NCBI GenBank assembly: GCA_003254925.1
Contig: QANZ01031018.1
Coordinates: 57,160-121,159, forward strand
Reading direction: 5' to 3'
Length of the DNA: 64,000 nucleotides
DNA from: Chamaecrista fasciculata
Taxonomy: Eukaryota > Streptophyta > Magnoliopsida > Fabales > Fabaceae
A program made the translations under genes and the position numbers. The notes beneath the pieces were generated by a model. It did not search any database. It was not told the origin of the DNA and saw only the letters and a list, made by a program, of their open reading frames with translations. Numbering within the stretch: the first letter of the stretch is position 1; each line of letters begins with the position of its first letter. Positions 1 to 10,563 of this stretch are shown here, piece after piece.

Positions 1-303
1 TTGACAAACTATCTCTTTGAGTTTTCAACTTTGTTCATTTGGGAATCATTGTGTTTTAAAACTTAACAAACACACCTCTTGAACTTTTAATTTTGCTCAC
101 TTAGTATTACTAGATAACTTCACATTTTTTAAAGTTCAAGAATCTTGAGTGAACATAATTGAAAACTTAGGAAGTTTGACTATTAAGTTTTAGAACTCAG
201 GGATGCTAAGTGAACAAAATTGATAACTCAAAGGTGCTTTTTACCCCTGACAAAAACTCTGATAGTTTTATTATAATTTAACAACAATCAATTAATTAAT
301 TAC
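1..303 (-). repeat. Intron 1 of F-box gene A, filled by the family intron-1 TIR repeat (partial)
   Basis: The splice donor of gene A exon 1 lies at 302-303 (AAG|GTAATT on the minus strand), so this stretch is intronic. It is close in sequence to intron 1 of genes B, C and D: alternating phrases of the type 'gttcacttag' and 'aagtgaacaaaattg' that are inverted copies of each other, ending near 'tacccctgac'. Exons 2 and 3 of gene A would lie to the left of the window. Confidence 0.7.
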
Positions 304-892
304 CTTGAGAATGCTACTATCTATGCATAATCTCCTGGCACATCGTACACCTCGAAGAATATTAACGAAATATTTTTTACCTAGGGGTTGCGCATCATAA
401 TGCTGGACCATGAAACATGCAACTTGTAAATTCTCCCGAAACATCTCTTCTTCCCATCTTAGCCTTCTAGCATCACCTTCCCATCTCAGCTTCTCCAAAT
501 TAGGCGTGAAAAACTCCATTTTCAGACCCTCATCATTCGTCAACCTCATAAAAATAGTTCTGAAATCGAAGCTTCTCAGATTCTCTGCATAAACCTTAAC
601 AGAAGTGAAAAATCCTCCATCCTCAATGGTCAAATCCTCAATGCAAGTGCTTCGAATGTTGAGGGATGTGACCCCAGAGATTACTCCAAGAGTGAGTCGC
701 TTCAAATTTGGGAAGCTCTTACAAACCCACTCGCCGATTGGCTCAGACAAGTCCACACGAAAACCTCCCATAGACAAAGTATGGAGTGAGGTAAGTGTGG
801 ATTCTTTTGGAAGCTTCAATGTGCCACAGCCCATCAATATGACAAGAGACTTAAGGGAGCATTGAGGATTGAAAAGAGAGAAGAGCCATTGT

Positions 893-2348
893 CACTATAA
901 GAAATTTTCGATTTTGTGACAGACAAATCCGTCACTAAAGCATGAAATCCGTCACAAAACAACGAATTAGTGACGGACAACGTCCGACGCTAAAAGGCGT
1001 GTCACTAAATTCATGTGACAGATGTAGTTTCCGTCACTAAATTTGTGACGGACTAAATGCGAAATATTCAGTCACAAAGCCGTCACTAATCATAATCAAT
1101 GTTGTCAAAAGTGAAGTTGTTTTTGTGACTGATCATCCGTCACAAAATAGTAACCTTTGCTACGACAAATGTTTCTAAATGTTCGTCACAAATCTGTCAC
1201 TAATTTTTTGTCCCAAATCTATCACTAATTTTCCGTCACAAATTTATCTGTAAATTTTCATCACATATCCGTCACTAAATATTTGTCACAAATATGTCTA
1301 AATATCTATCACAAAAACTTTTATATTATCATCATAATATAATATGAAGTTACAAAATTATAAGTATTATTCACTTTAAATAAAAAGTCTACTTCAATCT
1401 CTTAAAAATAACACAAAACAATAGCCCAACTAAAAAGATAATATAATAAGTCAACTACAATTAACACAATTAGCAATTTCTAAGATTCTTGATGATCTTC
1501 ATGTGAAGGAGGCATTCTTGTTTCCATGAGTTGTTGCACCAATCCTTCTAACACATGTACTTTATTTTCCAATTGTTGTCTCTCTTTTGTCTCTTGTTCA
1601 AGTTTTTGATGCACCATTTCCATATTATTTGATGCATTTCCATCAATGTCCGACACTTGATTACTTGAAACATGTGATTGAACTGAAGAGGTATGAGTAG
1701 AAACTTTTGGAACCTCTGACCCAAACCCATAAATCCTTCCTTTTTTGGGACCACCGGCAACCTTAGTCCAAATAGACATTTCTTTTTCAACATTAGCTGT
1801 ATCCACATCTATTGGATTATTGTTGTCTATCCCATCATTCAATGTGTCATTTGAGACTTTCATCTCATTCTCAAATTTCTCCTAAAACATGTCACACCAA
1901 ACAAATATTAAAAAATCTATTAAAAGGTGAAATGAGCAAGAAAATGTAAACAAAACATTGTGCAATCATAACAGAAATTTTACATGACAATAACAAGTCA
2001 TAAATAGGTTATATAAGCAAGAACTTGGTCATAGAACATTGTCCAACCATAACAGAATTTTTATATGTGAAGAGCAAGCCATCGAGATGTGAAATGAGCA
2101 AAATAAATATTAAGACATACACTCAAGACCAAAATGACCCTTTTATCAATTTTATTAATTAATAATACTTACATTGTACTAAACAATAGAGATGAAATGA
2201 AATTGGCCGGTATGAACTATAAAGTGAATCGACCAAATAAAAAGTGTGAAGAATGAAGACAGAAGATCATGATTTACAATAACCTTTTTTGTGACCGAAT
2301 CGTATCCGTCACAAAAATCCGTCACAAATTTTAATTTTTCTAGTATTG
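893..2348 (-). mobile_element. CACTA (En/Spm-type) element, internally deleted, 1456 bp
   Basis: The left end reads CACTATAAGAAATTT and the right end, on the other strand, reads CAATACTAGAAAAATT, so the terminal inverted repeats are imperfect. The 3-bp target duplication TGT is at 890-892 and 2349-2351; paralogue B has the empty site (GCCATTGTGATTG). Both ends carry many copies of TCCGTCAC or its complement GTGACGGA (for example near 930, 950, 1031, 1045, 1127, 1222, 1268, 2307, 2320), which fits the subterminal repeats of CACTA elements. Only a short TnpA-like ORF is inside, so the copy is non-autonomous. The CACTA superfamily rests on the ends plus the 3-bp duplication; the strand follows the ORF. 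Confidence 0.88.
1480..1863 (-). pseudogene. C-terminal piece of a plant CACTA transposase-type protein (TnpA-like)
   Basis: The 127-residue ORF contains IWTKVAGGPKKGRIYGFGSE, the signature of the plant transposase family (Ptta/En/Spm, Transposase_24 type). A coiled-coil-like tail follows (MVHQKLEQETKERQQLENKV) and ends HEDHQES. These proteins bind the subterminal repeats of their element. Here only the C-terminal end survives inside the deleted CACTA element; the N-terminal part and TnpD are missing. Probably not functional. The family call rests on the motif alone. Confidence 0.7.
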
Positions 2349-2929
2349 TGTGATTGTAACTGTGAATATATGGAATTGTGAAATGACATTGTTAACATGA
2401 GGCGGAGCTCTTCCACATGGAAGCTTGTGATCGCGTGGCGAATCCATTGTTGCTGGGCTGCCAAGTGTTGGCTGCAAAGGAATGAGAGGCGATGAATGGG
2501 GAAGGATTGGCGTTGATGAAAGAGTTTGGTGATGTATGAGATGAAGGATTTGCATAATGTGCATGATGAGCATGAGGCATTATCTTGTGGATACAGCAGC
2601 CAACCTAACTGATTTTGATGATGGGTTAATGAGAAACTCAAGGTTGGGGATGTGATGCTTAGGTCTCGGAATCTTGTGGATACAACAGCCAATCTGACTG
2701 AGTCGTTGAAGTGAAGGAAGGAGAAGATGTGATGAATGAGAGAGTTTGGCAAGTTGCTCAAAAGATTTCTGGTTTCACTTTCTGGCAAGTTGTTAACGAT
2801 ACTATTCATGGAGCTTGATATTTCTTCTTCTAACATGTTCGTTTTCCTCTTCTTCAAAGATTCTAAAATGTTCCTATTCCTCTTCTTCTTCTTTATGGAT
2901 TCTAAAATGTTCCTATTCCTTTTCTTCAT

Positions 2930-5369
2930 GAATTCAAACTTTGGAACAATGTAATCACCTGATTAAGAAGGGGGAAACAATAGAATAATAGATATGTAAT
3001 TCATAGGAAAATAAGGAAAAACAACAAGTATAGATATTCATCCAAATATTCTGTCTTTCTCAAAAGTGAAATAAAAAGTAAATTTATAAAATAACAGAGT
3101 ATGGATGATAAAGAATAAATTAATGCTTTTATTTTTATGATATTTTATATCATATACTGTTTATAAATTCTAAAGATTTAAAAAATCATAAAGATGAGTA
3201 TTTATATAAATACATTTAATTTAATTATTTGAATTTCATAAAAATAGACCTACAAGAAGCGGTTTAGACTTTAAAGGGTAAATTTTTTCTCTATCTCTTT
3301 CACTGCAAGGATATCTCATATTTGTTATGTCTTAATTAATTTATATTTTAATAAAAATATGACTCAAAACAGTATTTTAATAATCAAAATCCTTTTATCT
3401 TCTTAAGGAAATCAGAACTTCGGGAATAATTTTATATGCAAAGTTAAGACTTTATAATTATATAGTGTATACGACTAGGGATAAATAGGAGTATGGATGA
3501 TAAATAAGGAGAACTACACATTCTTTATATTTTATCTTCAAGTTTGGTAGTGATGCATGTTCTTAAATAGTTTCCTTATTTTATTTATTACCATTAAATA
3601 TATTATGATTTTCATAATTCATCAAGCCACTTGGATAAATCTCATGCTCAATTAATTTTATAAAAATATATAACCTTATTGTAAATTCTTCCACTTCGAG
3701 AAACAAGATCATGCCACTTCTCCTTTTAGTAGTGGGTTGGGCATCATCACAATGTTGATAACAAATCTTCCTTAAGCTAATTCGCAATTCTTCATTCAAT
3801 TTTGTATACAATTCTCAAACCACATTTAAGAAGAAAAGACAAACCAGATTGAGAGTTAAAGAAAATGGTACAGAAAAAGACTTTGTTCTAACTTTATAGG
3901 ATAATTGGAATATAGGAGCTTTTGTTGTACTATCAATAATATGTATACCTAAATTCTTGATTTGTATTTATGCTAATATTTGGAATATTAAAATAAAAGT
4001 TGGTAAATAATATAATTTTCAGTATTAAATCATATGTGTTTCTCATTCATGAAATCTCAAATTAGTTGTGGTTTTGTTAAATATGAATTGATTTGAGTTT
4101 TTTAAAATAAAAGATTATCACACGCACCCTTTAAAACATTTAGAGTAAAATGTATAAAACTCTTCAAATTGTAATTATTGAGTAAAAAATTTCATAAAAT
4201 ATAAAAAAATAACTACGTTTTTTAACTTCTCATATTATGTAAAAATCTCAATTTATAAAAAAATATTTTAGTTTTATTATTAATAATATAACAATTATTA
4301 ATTGTAAGTTTTCATGTGTAATAATAATTGGATAGTAAAAAGTGATTTATAATAAAAAAATAATAAAAAAATCTTTCATATATTTTGAGCAATGTTTTAT
4401 GTATAACAAGGAAACTTGTCATTGAAATAAAATCATTATCACTGTTCCACTTTCAATTTTCACAAATTGATTCATTCCATTAATTAGAAGGATGTGTTCT
4501 TAATCGAGTTATTATTAACATTATTTTTTTATACAACAATTATCGATTACAATGCATATTGATGTACATTTTCTTTTGGTAAGGAAAAAAAGAAATTAGG
4601 CAACATGATTAAAATATCATAAGAATTAAATCGATAAATACTTAAAGAAATACTAAATTAACAAATATTGGAAATGATAAAATAATATTTTTAAGTAAAA
4701 AAAGAGATAAATGTATATTTTAAACAATAATATATAACATAACATTGTGTGTCTTTATTTGACTTATTATACAATTACTCATTTAATATTTTTATCATTT
4801 CAATTGTTTTACTCTTTATATTAATCTTTGGAATATATATAGTCTATCTATCATTAATCTAAGAGAAGCAGCTCCTCTATAATGGACTATTTATGTATTC
4901 ATTATTCAAAAAACATCCAAACAAATATTTTTAACATTTTGTCCCTTCAAGTCCATTTTAGGTGTTCACGGATCGGGTCAAACCACATTTCAATCGAACT
5001 CAAGACCCAGCTTGGTCAGACCCGGGCTGAGCCACTGAGCTCGATTGAGCCAAAATTTTTTATTTATTTTATATATTTTGAATTTGTATATATTGATGAA
5101 ATAATTAATTATGGGTTAATTTAATGATATTTTTATTAATAAAGAAATTTAATTAAATTATTTATTAAAAAAATAATGATTTAATTAAAATTAATTATAT
5201 ATTTTATGTATTTTTTAATATATAATTAATAATTTATATATATATATATATATTTTCAACAATTAAAAATATTAAATAGTAAATACTATAAATATATAAT
5301 TTTATATATTATAAATTTTTTAAAAACATGTTATTTTAAAAACGAACATACTCCGATCTTAAAAAAAAA
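2930..5369. other. 5' flank of gene A, then AT-rich DNA without a gene
   Basis: From 2930 to about 3480 the sequence repeats the 5' flank of genes B and C (shared phrases include 'agatatgtaattcatagg', 'ttataaaataacagagt' and 'gatattttatatcatata'), so the promoter region was duplicated with the genes. From 3480 to 5369 I see only AT-rich DNA with short TA runs near 5240. A short GC-richer patch at 4960-5060 may be a transposon-end remnant. I found no coding evidence. Confidence 0.6.
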
Positions 5370-5816
5370 GGTTAAAGGTTCATTTTAGTCTTAAATGTAT
5401 GCCTTGATGTTTATTTTGGTCCATTATGTTTCAAAATGTTCAAAATTGGTCCTAAATGTTAGCAAAATGTTTCATTTTGGTCCCAACAATTGAATGTGGC
5501 TTGTTTCAAGTTCAAACGTGATAAGTTTAGAGATACGTATTGTTCTCGAAGAGTACTTTCTCTATCCAGTTGGAGCCGTCGGCAAACGAGGTCAAATCGG
5601 TTCTAAATGTAGACTTCTCATTTCATGGTCAAACAAGCAAAGTTGATCATATCTCTCTCGTTTCAAATTCGAATGCGACGAATTCAGAGCTCTGAGTTTC
5701 TCTTAACAAGGCCTTTGAACTTGAAATGAGAGACAAGAGAAATATGATCAAATTCAATAGTTTGAACCAAAATAAAATATTTTACCAACATTTAGGACCA
5801 AAATGACCCTTTGACC
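5370..5816. mobile_element. MITE, Mutator-like family M1 (copy 1), 447 bp
   Basis: The ends are inverted repeats: GGTTAAAGGTTCATTTTAG at the left and CCAAAATGACCCTTTGACC at the right, continuing inward as 'gtttattttggtcc' against 'aaccaaaataaaat'. The interior matches the copy at 31944-32470 (for example 'catttctctcgtttc' type text and 'accaacatttagga'). The flanks are runs of A, so the 9-bp duplication seen at the second copy cannot be checked here. No ORF. Confidence 0.75.
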
Positions 5817-6248
5817 CCAAAAAAACACTAAACCCACAAACACAACCCTAATTCCTCATGCCCTCCGTCGATATAGTAAGGTAGAGAAGCCGCAAGTGAG
5901 AGGACCAACGTTGCGAGAGAAGTCGGAAGATGCTGCTTGTCGTCGTGGTTTGTGCTCGTCAACGGTGGGGTGGCTAATCTCTTCGTCTCTGCTTCTTTCA
6001 GGTTTTGCTTCCTTCTTTTAAAATTTTCGTGAATTCGTCTGCATTTCATGATGTTCCATTTTCTTCGCACATCATAACTGCAATCTCATATATAGTTATA
6101 AATAATTAGCTGCAATCTCATATACATTGACATCTTGCTGCCCGTTTCAACAAATCTGTTTGTCAGTCTCTTTTATTAAGTACCGTAATTGAAGTAATCA
6201 CATATCGCCAGATGAATTTTAATGAAGTGATCTATTTTCATCGGTGAT
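5817..6248. other. Spacer without a recognised gene
   Basis: A minus-strand open frame of 80 codons (5828-6070) is present but matches nothing I know and has no domain. The phrase 'gctgcaatctcatata' occurs twice near 6080 and 6110. Nothing else is supported. Confidence 0.4.
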
Positions 6249-7796
6249 TGACTGGGCACCTGTCGTAAGGTGCCCTGGGAAGTCAAATTAAATTTATACT
6301 CGAGCCTCGCAAGTATAACTATATTTATTAGAATATAGTATAGATTCTAACCCAAGGTCGAATTTCTCGCGGAACTTCTAGGAATTTTAACAATCAATTG
6401 TATCAGAAACAGGTCTTAGTGAACACGGGACAAAGGCTTACAAGAGTGAATTATAGTAACTAAGAGTGCAAAGTAAAGAACGAATTATCTGATAAACGGT
6501 AACTAATGAACGAAGAACGCATGTATCTCGAACTCCGGCTTCCCTGCTCAACAAAATATAGTAGAAGATATCTTTAAATAGATGAGTTTATATACCACAC
6601 CCAATGATGTGTTTATACTAAAACACAATCAATCAAGCAATGGTGGAGAATATAAGGTTAAGATCAATCACTCAACCTAAACTAGGTATGAGTATTTTGT
6701 CAAAGCTCTTCGGGGCAATTTATATTATTGCCACATCGGAACAATAAACAAACAAAGAACAATCCTAATTATATCTCTAAGATAGATAGAACACTCTTTA
6801 GCAAACTCTAAAAGAGCAAACTTTATTAATTGTGAAAGAGACAAACTCCAGGAATGTCAAGGTTTCATTCCCTAATAAAGTACTGATCTATCAATCACAA
6901 TAATCGTATCTTAAAAGAAATACCTAAATCTAAGAACAATTAACAAATAAACATAATCTAAATAACGACACTTCCTGGACTATAAAGAACATTGAGCTCT
7001 AGCCTCCTTCATGATGCTCCGTTGGGAAGCAAAAGTGTTTAGCCTCTCATCATGGAGAAATAAACAAAACCTTGATTAGATTCCATATGAAGACTCTCAA
7101 TAACTCTCTCGTGTTTAGAACTGCGCTCTGGAACTGCGAATTAGCGCTGGATTGTGTGAATTGGTGTGTTGAGCGTGGAATGTTGCTCTCTATTTATAGT
7201 CCTGAAAAATGTGCTTGGTTCGCAAGTCAAGGAATATTTTTGCGCTTGTGCCGTTGCTTGCGTCGGCGGCCCAACACGAAGGCGCAACGAAATATCTGCG
7301 ATTTTTCGATTATATCTTCATATCTTGAATCTCAACCGTCCAAATTATAACTTTAAGCTTCGGAATATCCTGCGCCGCGAGATTTCCAACTTGGGCCGTT
7401 GGCTCAAGTGACGGCACAACGTAATATTGCGCTGAAGATATTTGCTGACGTCATATTCCCCTCAGATACTTGCGCAGCAGGATTTACCTTCCTTGCGCCG
7501 GTGGCTCATGCAACGACGCAAGGGATTTTTTGCGCTTTTTGCTATCTTCTAGATGATTCCTTTGTTATTTTTATAGTTCTCGGCTGAAACACTTAACAAA
7601 CGATTATGCAAAATCTTATAAAATACTTTAATAAGAATAGATTCATAAAATAGTTGTTAATTTGTGGTTTTTATACTAATCTTAATGCAACATCTATGAT
7701 ATCAATCTCTGGTCATATTATGGATAATTAGCTAAGGATGTATATTAATAATAACAAGATATGACCAAAATTATATGTTCATTTTGGGTCAGATCA
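6249..7796 (-). mobile_element. Solo LTR of a Ty3/Gypsy (Athila/Tat-like) family, 1548 bp
   Basis: The segment starts TGACTGGGCACC and ends TCAGATCA (TG...CA on either strand) and is flanked by the 5-bp direct repeat GTGAT at 6244-6248 and 7797-7801. On the minus strand it is homologous to the 5' LTR at 51594-53020: both contain 'gagccaacg', 'ggaaatctcg', a TATAAATAG box, and end near 'aggctcgagtataa' with a GGTGCCCAGTCA/GGTGTCCGGTCA terminus. No internal region is present, so it arose by LTR-LTR recombination. The short open frames inside it are not genes. Confidence 0.82.
7190..7198 (-). promoter_or_regulatory. TATA box of the solo LTR
   Basis: TATAAATAG on the minus strand, at the position corresponding to the TATA box at 52149 in the homologous LTR. 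It would be the LTR transcription start region. Confidence 0.6.
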
Positions 7797-9222
7797 GTGA
7801 TGAATGTGAATATGATTGTGAATACGGTCAGCCTTACTTGGAGTCATTTTTGGTTGGAACTTGAAAGTTACTAAAGATTGAGACGATGTAACTTTTCCTA
7901 ATGGGTGCCAAATGTTATGACTTGAGTTTTAGAGCAATTAAAGAGAAAGACGCAATGATTTCCCAAGGGGTTTGAGTTGCCCAACTGACTATGTTATCAT
8001 AACTAAATGGAGGCAAATGTCAATTTTTTTCCTTTTTAAGTCCTTTTCAACTACAGATAGTTGTAGAAATAGAAAGATCACAAGGGCAATTTCAAAAAAT
8101 AAATTTGTAAACAACTTGCTCTTTGAAAGTAGAAAAGATTTAATCTTTTTGAGGCCAGTCTATAATCTTTTTTCTGTAATCTTTAATCTTTTTTTCTTTA
8201 AAATTGGGCCTTTTTAGTATATTTCCTGTCAACTAAAAAAACAAAAAGGACTTATTTCAGATAGCAATAAGAATTTTTTAATATAGTACGGTATTGAAGA
8301 CATATTGAAAAAATATTGATAATATATTGAAATTATAAAATAGTATTTGGATAAGTGAGAAATATTAGATATAATGGGATATGAAATTATTGAAATCGGT
8401 AAGTAATAAATTAATAATAGTAGTTGATTGAAATAATTGTGTAATTATTTTAAAATTGTATAACGGTAAAAATAATAATTGATAATAAAAGATATTTCAT
8501 TTTGGTATTTGGTTGTTGTTTTAATATAATAAATGATAATGAAATTGTTTTAAAATTTGTGTTATTGAAAAATTAGATATTAAAGATTTTTTGGCCAATA
8601 TAATTATATTGGAGGAGGCGCTAAAATATAAATAATATGGATGGATTGAGTTGCATATTTTATATCATTATTTTAATGAAATAATCTTTTTTTTTTATTT
8701 TTACACAACCAAAAATATTATTGATATAAAAAACATCGATAATTACAATAATTCAGGAACTACATCGTATAGTTTTTTGGATTGAATTATTTATTTTATA
8801 CTATTACTATTTTTTTATTTTTAATCTACAAAAATATTATTGATAAAAAAATAGTTGATGATTACAATAATTCAATGTATTATCCAAAAAAAATACAATT
8901 ACTAAGTTGTACTTTTTTTTTGGAATGAATTATATATTTTATATTATTATTATTTTTTATAACTTAAATATTGATTTGTTGAGTTGGTATAATTTCAAAG
9001 ATCAAAATAAGTTTTCTTTAATTAAATTATGTATATAATATATAATATATAAAATAATATTTATATATATGTGCGTGTGTGAAACACACGTGTGTGTGTT
9101 TGTGAGAGAGAGAGACTGAGTAGTAATAAATAATATATCAATAGAGAAAGTCATAAAAGTAATAAATGAAGGTAGTTCAAATTATTATTTTGTTTAATAT
9201 TTTTTTACTTTTTGATATTTGT
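7797..9222. other. AT-rich spacer without a gene
   Basis: Apart from the tandem repeat at 8640-8960 and a TG/GA microsatellite at about 9060-9116, I see nothing but AT-rich sequence. Confidence 0.5.
8640..8960. repeat. AT-rich tandem repeat, about 140-bp unit, roughly 2.3 copies
   Basis: Each unit runs 'ggattga(a/g)tt...attttata...', then 'aaaaatattattgat', then 'gattacaataattca'. The second unit starts near 8778 and the third is cut short near 8960. The copies have diverged. Confidence 0.6.
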
Positions 9223-9455
9223 ATTACAAATTAAGTAATTATGCGAGGCATGTTTACGGTGAAGCCAATCAAGTTGCTGATTGGATGGCAAATTCTCCTC
9301 ATAATCTTTCTCTTGGGTTGCATGAGTTCAACAATTGTTCTATTGGTTGTGTGGACAAGTTCCTTGCTGATATGAGAGGTGTTTGCTTTTCTAGGATTGT
9401 AGGTATTGTGTAGCCTATTTTGTTGTTTTCTTATTTTAACAAAAAAAAAAAAAAA
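9223..9455 (+). mobile_element. LINE 3' end fragment with poly(A)
   Basis: The open frame here ends in a peptide containing HVYGEANQVADWMANSPHNL, which is the C-terminal part of the RNase H domain of plant L1-type LINEs (usual form H-V-x-R-E-x-N-x-x-A-D). It stops at 9411-9413 and is followed after 27 bases by a run of 15 A at 9441-9455. This is a severely 5'-truncated insertion. Confidence 0.75.
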
Positions 9456-9492
9456 GAATATAGATAATTATAAGTATTTAAGTGTGACTATG

Positions 9493-9666
9493 TTAGAAAT
9501 TCAACAGTTATTGGGGACATGTATCTCCTATAGTATACTACAAGTGTAGTGTTGAAAGAGAAAGAAACAGTTAGAGATAAAAAGTGTCAGAGATGTGGAT
9601 CTAACTGACACTTTTTCTCTCTCAACACTACACTTATAGTACACCACATGGGGATCCAAATTCTAA
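9493..9666. repeat. Short foldback (MITE-like hairpin), 174 bp
   Basis: The left arm contains 'acaagtgtagtgttgaaaga' and 'aaaaagtgtcag'; the right arm contains 'ctgacactttttctctctca' and 'acactacacttatagtac'. The outer ends TTAGAAATTC and GGATCCAAATTCTAA also pair. The left arm has about 16 extra bases. No coding potential. Confidence 0.75.
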
Positions 9667-9739
9667 ATATTGGAATGAAATTGTAATGAGAAAAAAATTA
9701 TATTTGAATTAAATTTTTTTTGGGAAACAAATAGCCAGT

Positions 9740-10563
9740 TTGGCAGTATCCAAAGACACATTAATGAGCTGAACTCAAAGTTGGCTATTATTCATATTGA
9801 CTTGAATTATGCTTCTGATCCGGATTTACTGAAAAGAGAAAGTGAAGTTCGCTCAGAACTGGAAAAATGGCTTGAGAGGGAGAAAATTCAATGGGCTCAG
9901 AGAGCTCACCAACTTTGGTTAATCTCCAGTGACAGGAACACTAAATATTTTCATACTGTGGTGAGGAAAAGGAGACTTTCCAACAAGATCACCAAGCTGC
10001 TAACCGAAAATAGAGACTGGATTGATAATCAAGAAGATTTGGAGGAGTTCGTGCTTAATTACTACTGGGATGTCTATAAGATGGATGATGAAAAATCAGT
10101 CAATGAGATTGAAATGGCCTTGGAAGGGTTTAATTTTCCTTGTCTAAATGATGATAAGTGTGAGACGCCGCTCAATGGAGTGGATGAGGACGAGATCAAG
10201 TAGTTTTTGAGATGAAACCCTATCAGGTTCCTAGTCCATATGGTCTTCCTGCTGGTTTCTTTCAGACCTTTTGGGATGTTGTCAAAGATGATATTGTGAG
10301 AATGGTTAGAACATTCTTTTGTAGAGGTTTTTTGCTAAAAGAATTCAACAGAACGAACATTACCTTGATTCTAAAGTGGAGAATCCTACGCTTTTGAAGA
10401 ATTTCAGGCCTATTAGTCTTTGTAATGTGTGTTATAAGATCATTGCAAAGATTTTAGCCAATAGACTTAAGCCAATGGTGAACTCTTTGATATCTCCTTT
10501 CCAAAGTGCCTTCATTAAGGGTAGACAAATCAATGATAATATCTTTCTGGTGGCTGAGCTTAT
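9740..10563 (+). pseudogene. LINE-1 (L1-like) ORF2, first part, 5'-truncated
   Basis: The peptide runs from the region before the reverse transcriptase (ending W-x-x-RDRNTKYFH-type text, here SSDRNTKYFHTVVRKRRLSN) into RT. It then reaches YGLPAGFFQTFW, FRPISLCNVCYKIIAKILAN and SPFQSAFIKGRQINDNIFLV. The frame shifts at about 10201 (stop TAG) and again near 10376, so the ORF is broken. The endonuclease domain is missing at the 5' side. At 10563 the ORF is cut by an LTR element; RT resumes at 12426, with the target duplication CTTAT on both sides. This would be the ORF2 polyprotein of a non-LTR retrotransposon, inactive in this copy. Confidence 0.85.

Larger units (their letters stand above)
304..2929 (-). 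pseudogene. F-box/LRR gene A, exon 1, disrupted by a CACTA element
   Basis: This is exon 1 of an F-box/leucine-rich-repeat protein, the substrate-recognition subunit of an SCF ubiquitin ligase in the nucleus or cytosol. The N-terminal part (2352-2929) holds the F-box core NLPNSLIHHIFSFLHFNDSV followed by RFRDLSITSPTL. The C-terminal part (304-892) holds leucine-rich strands such as FPNLKRLTL and NLEKLRWEGDARRLRWEEEM. The two parts are separated by a 1456-bp insertion at 893-2348. If the insertion and one copy of the 3-bp duplication are discounted, the exon is 1167 nt (389 codons) with no stop, matching the intact paralogues, so I see no other lesion. The donor AAG|GTAATT at 302-304 is kept. 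The start at 2929 matches the basic MKKR/MKRK start of the paralogues. Exons 2 and 3 are outside the window. As it stands the message would be truncated unless the insert is spliced out. Confidence 0.85.

Noticed and set aside
4960..5060. GC-richer patch 'gatcgggtcaaacc ... gacccgggctgagcc' in AT-rich DNA
   Set aside because: It looks like a non-autonomous transposon end, but I could not find a matching inverted end or target duplication.
5828..6070. 80-codon minus-strand open frame
   Set aside because: No recognised motif, low complexity at the start (KRRKQNLKEAETKR), no neighbouring exons and no duplicate elsewhere.
7072..7587. Three overlapping plus-strand frames
   Set aside because: They lie inside the solo LTR on its non-sense strand and overlap one another.
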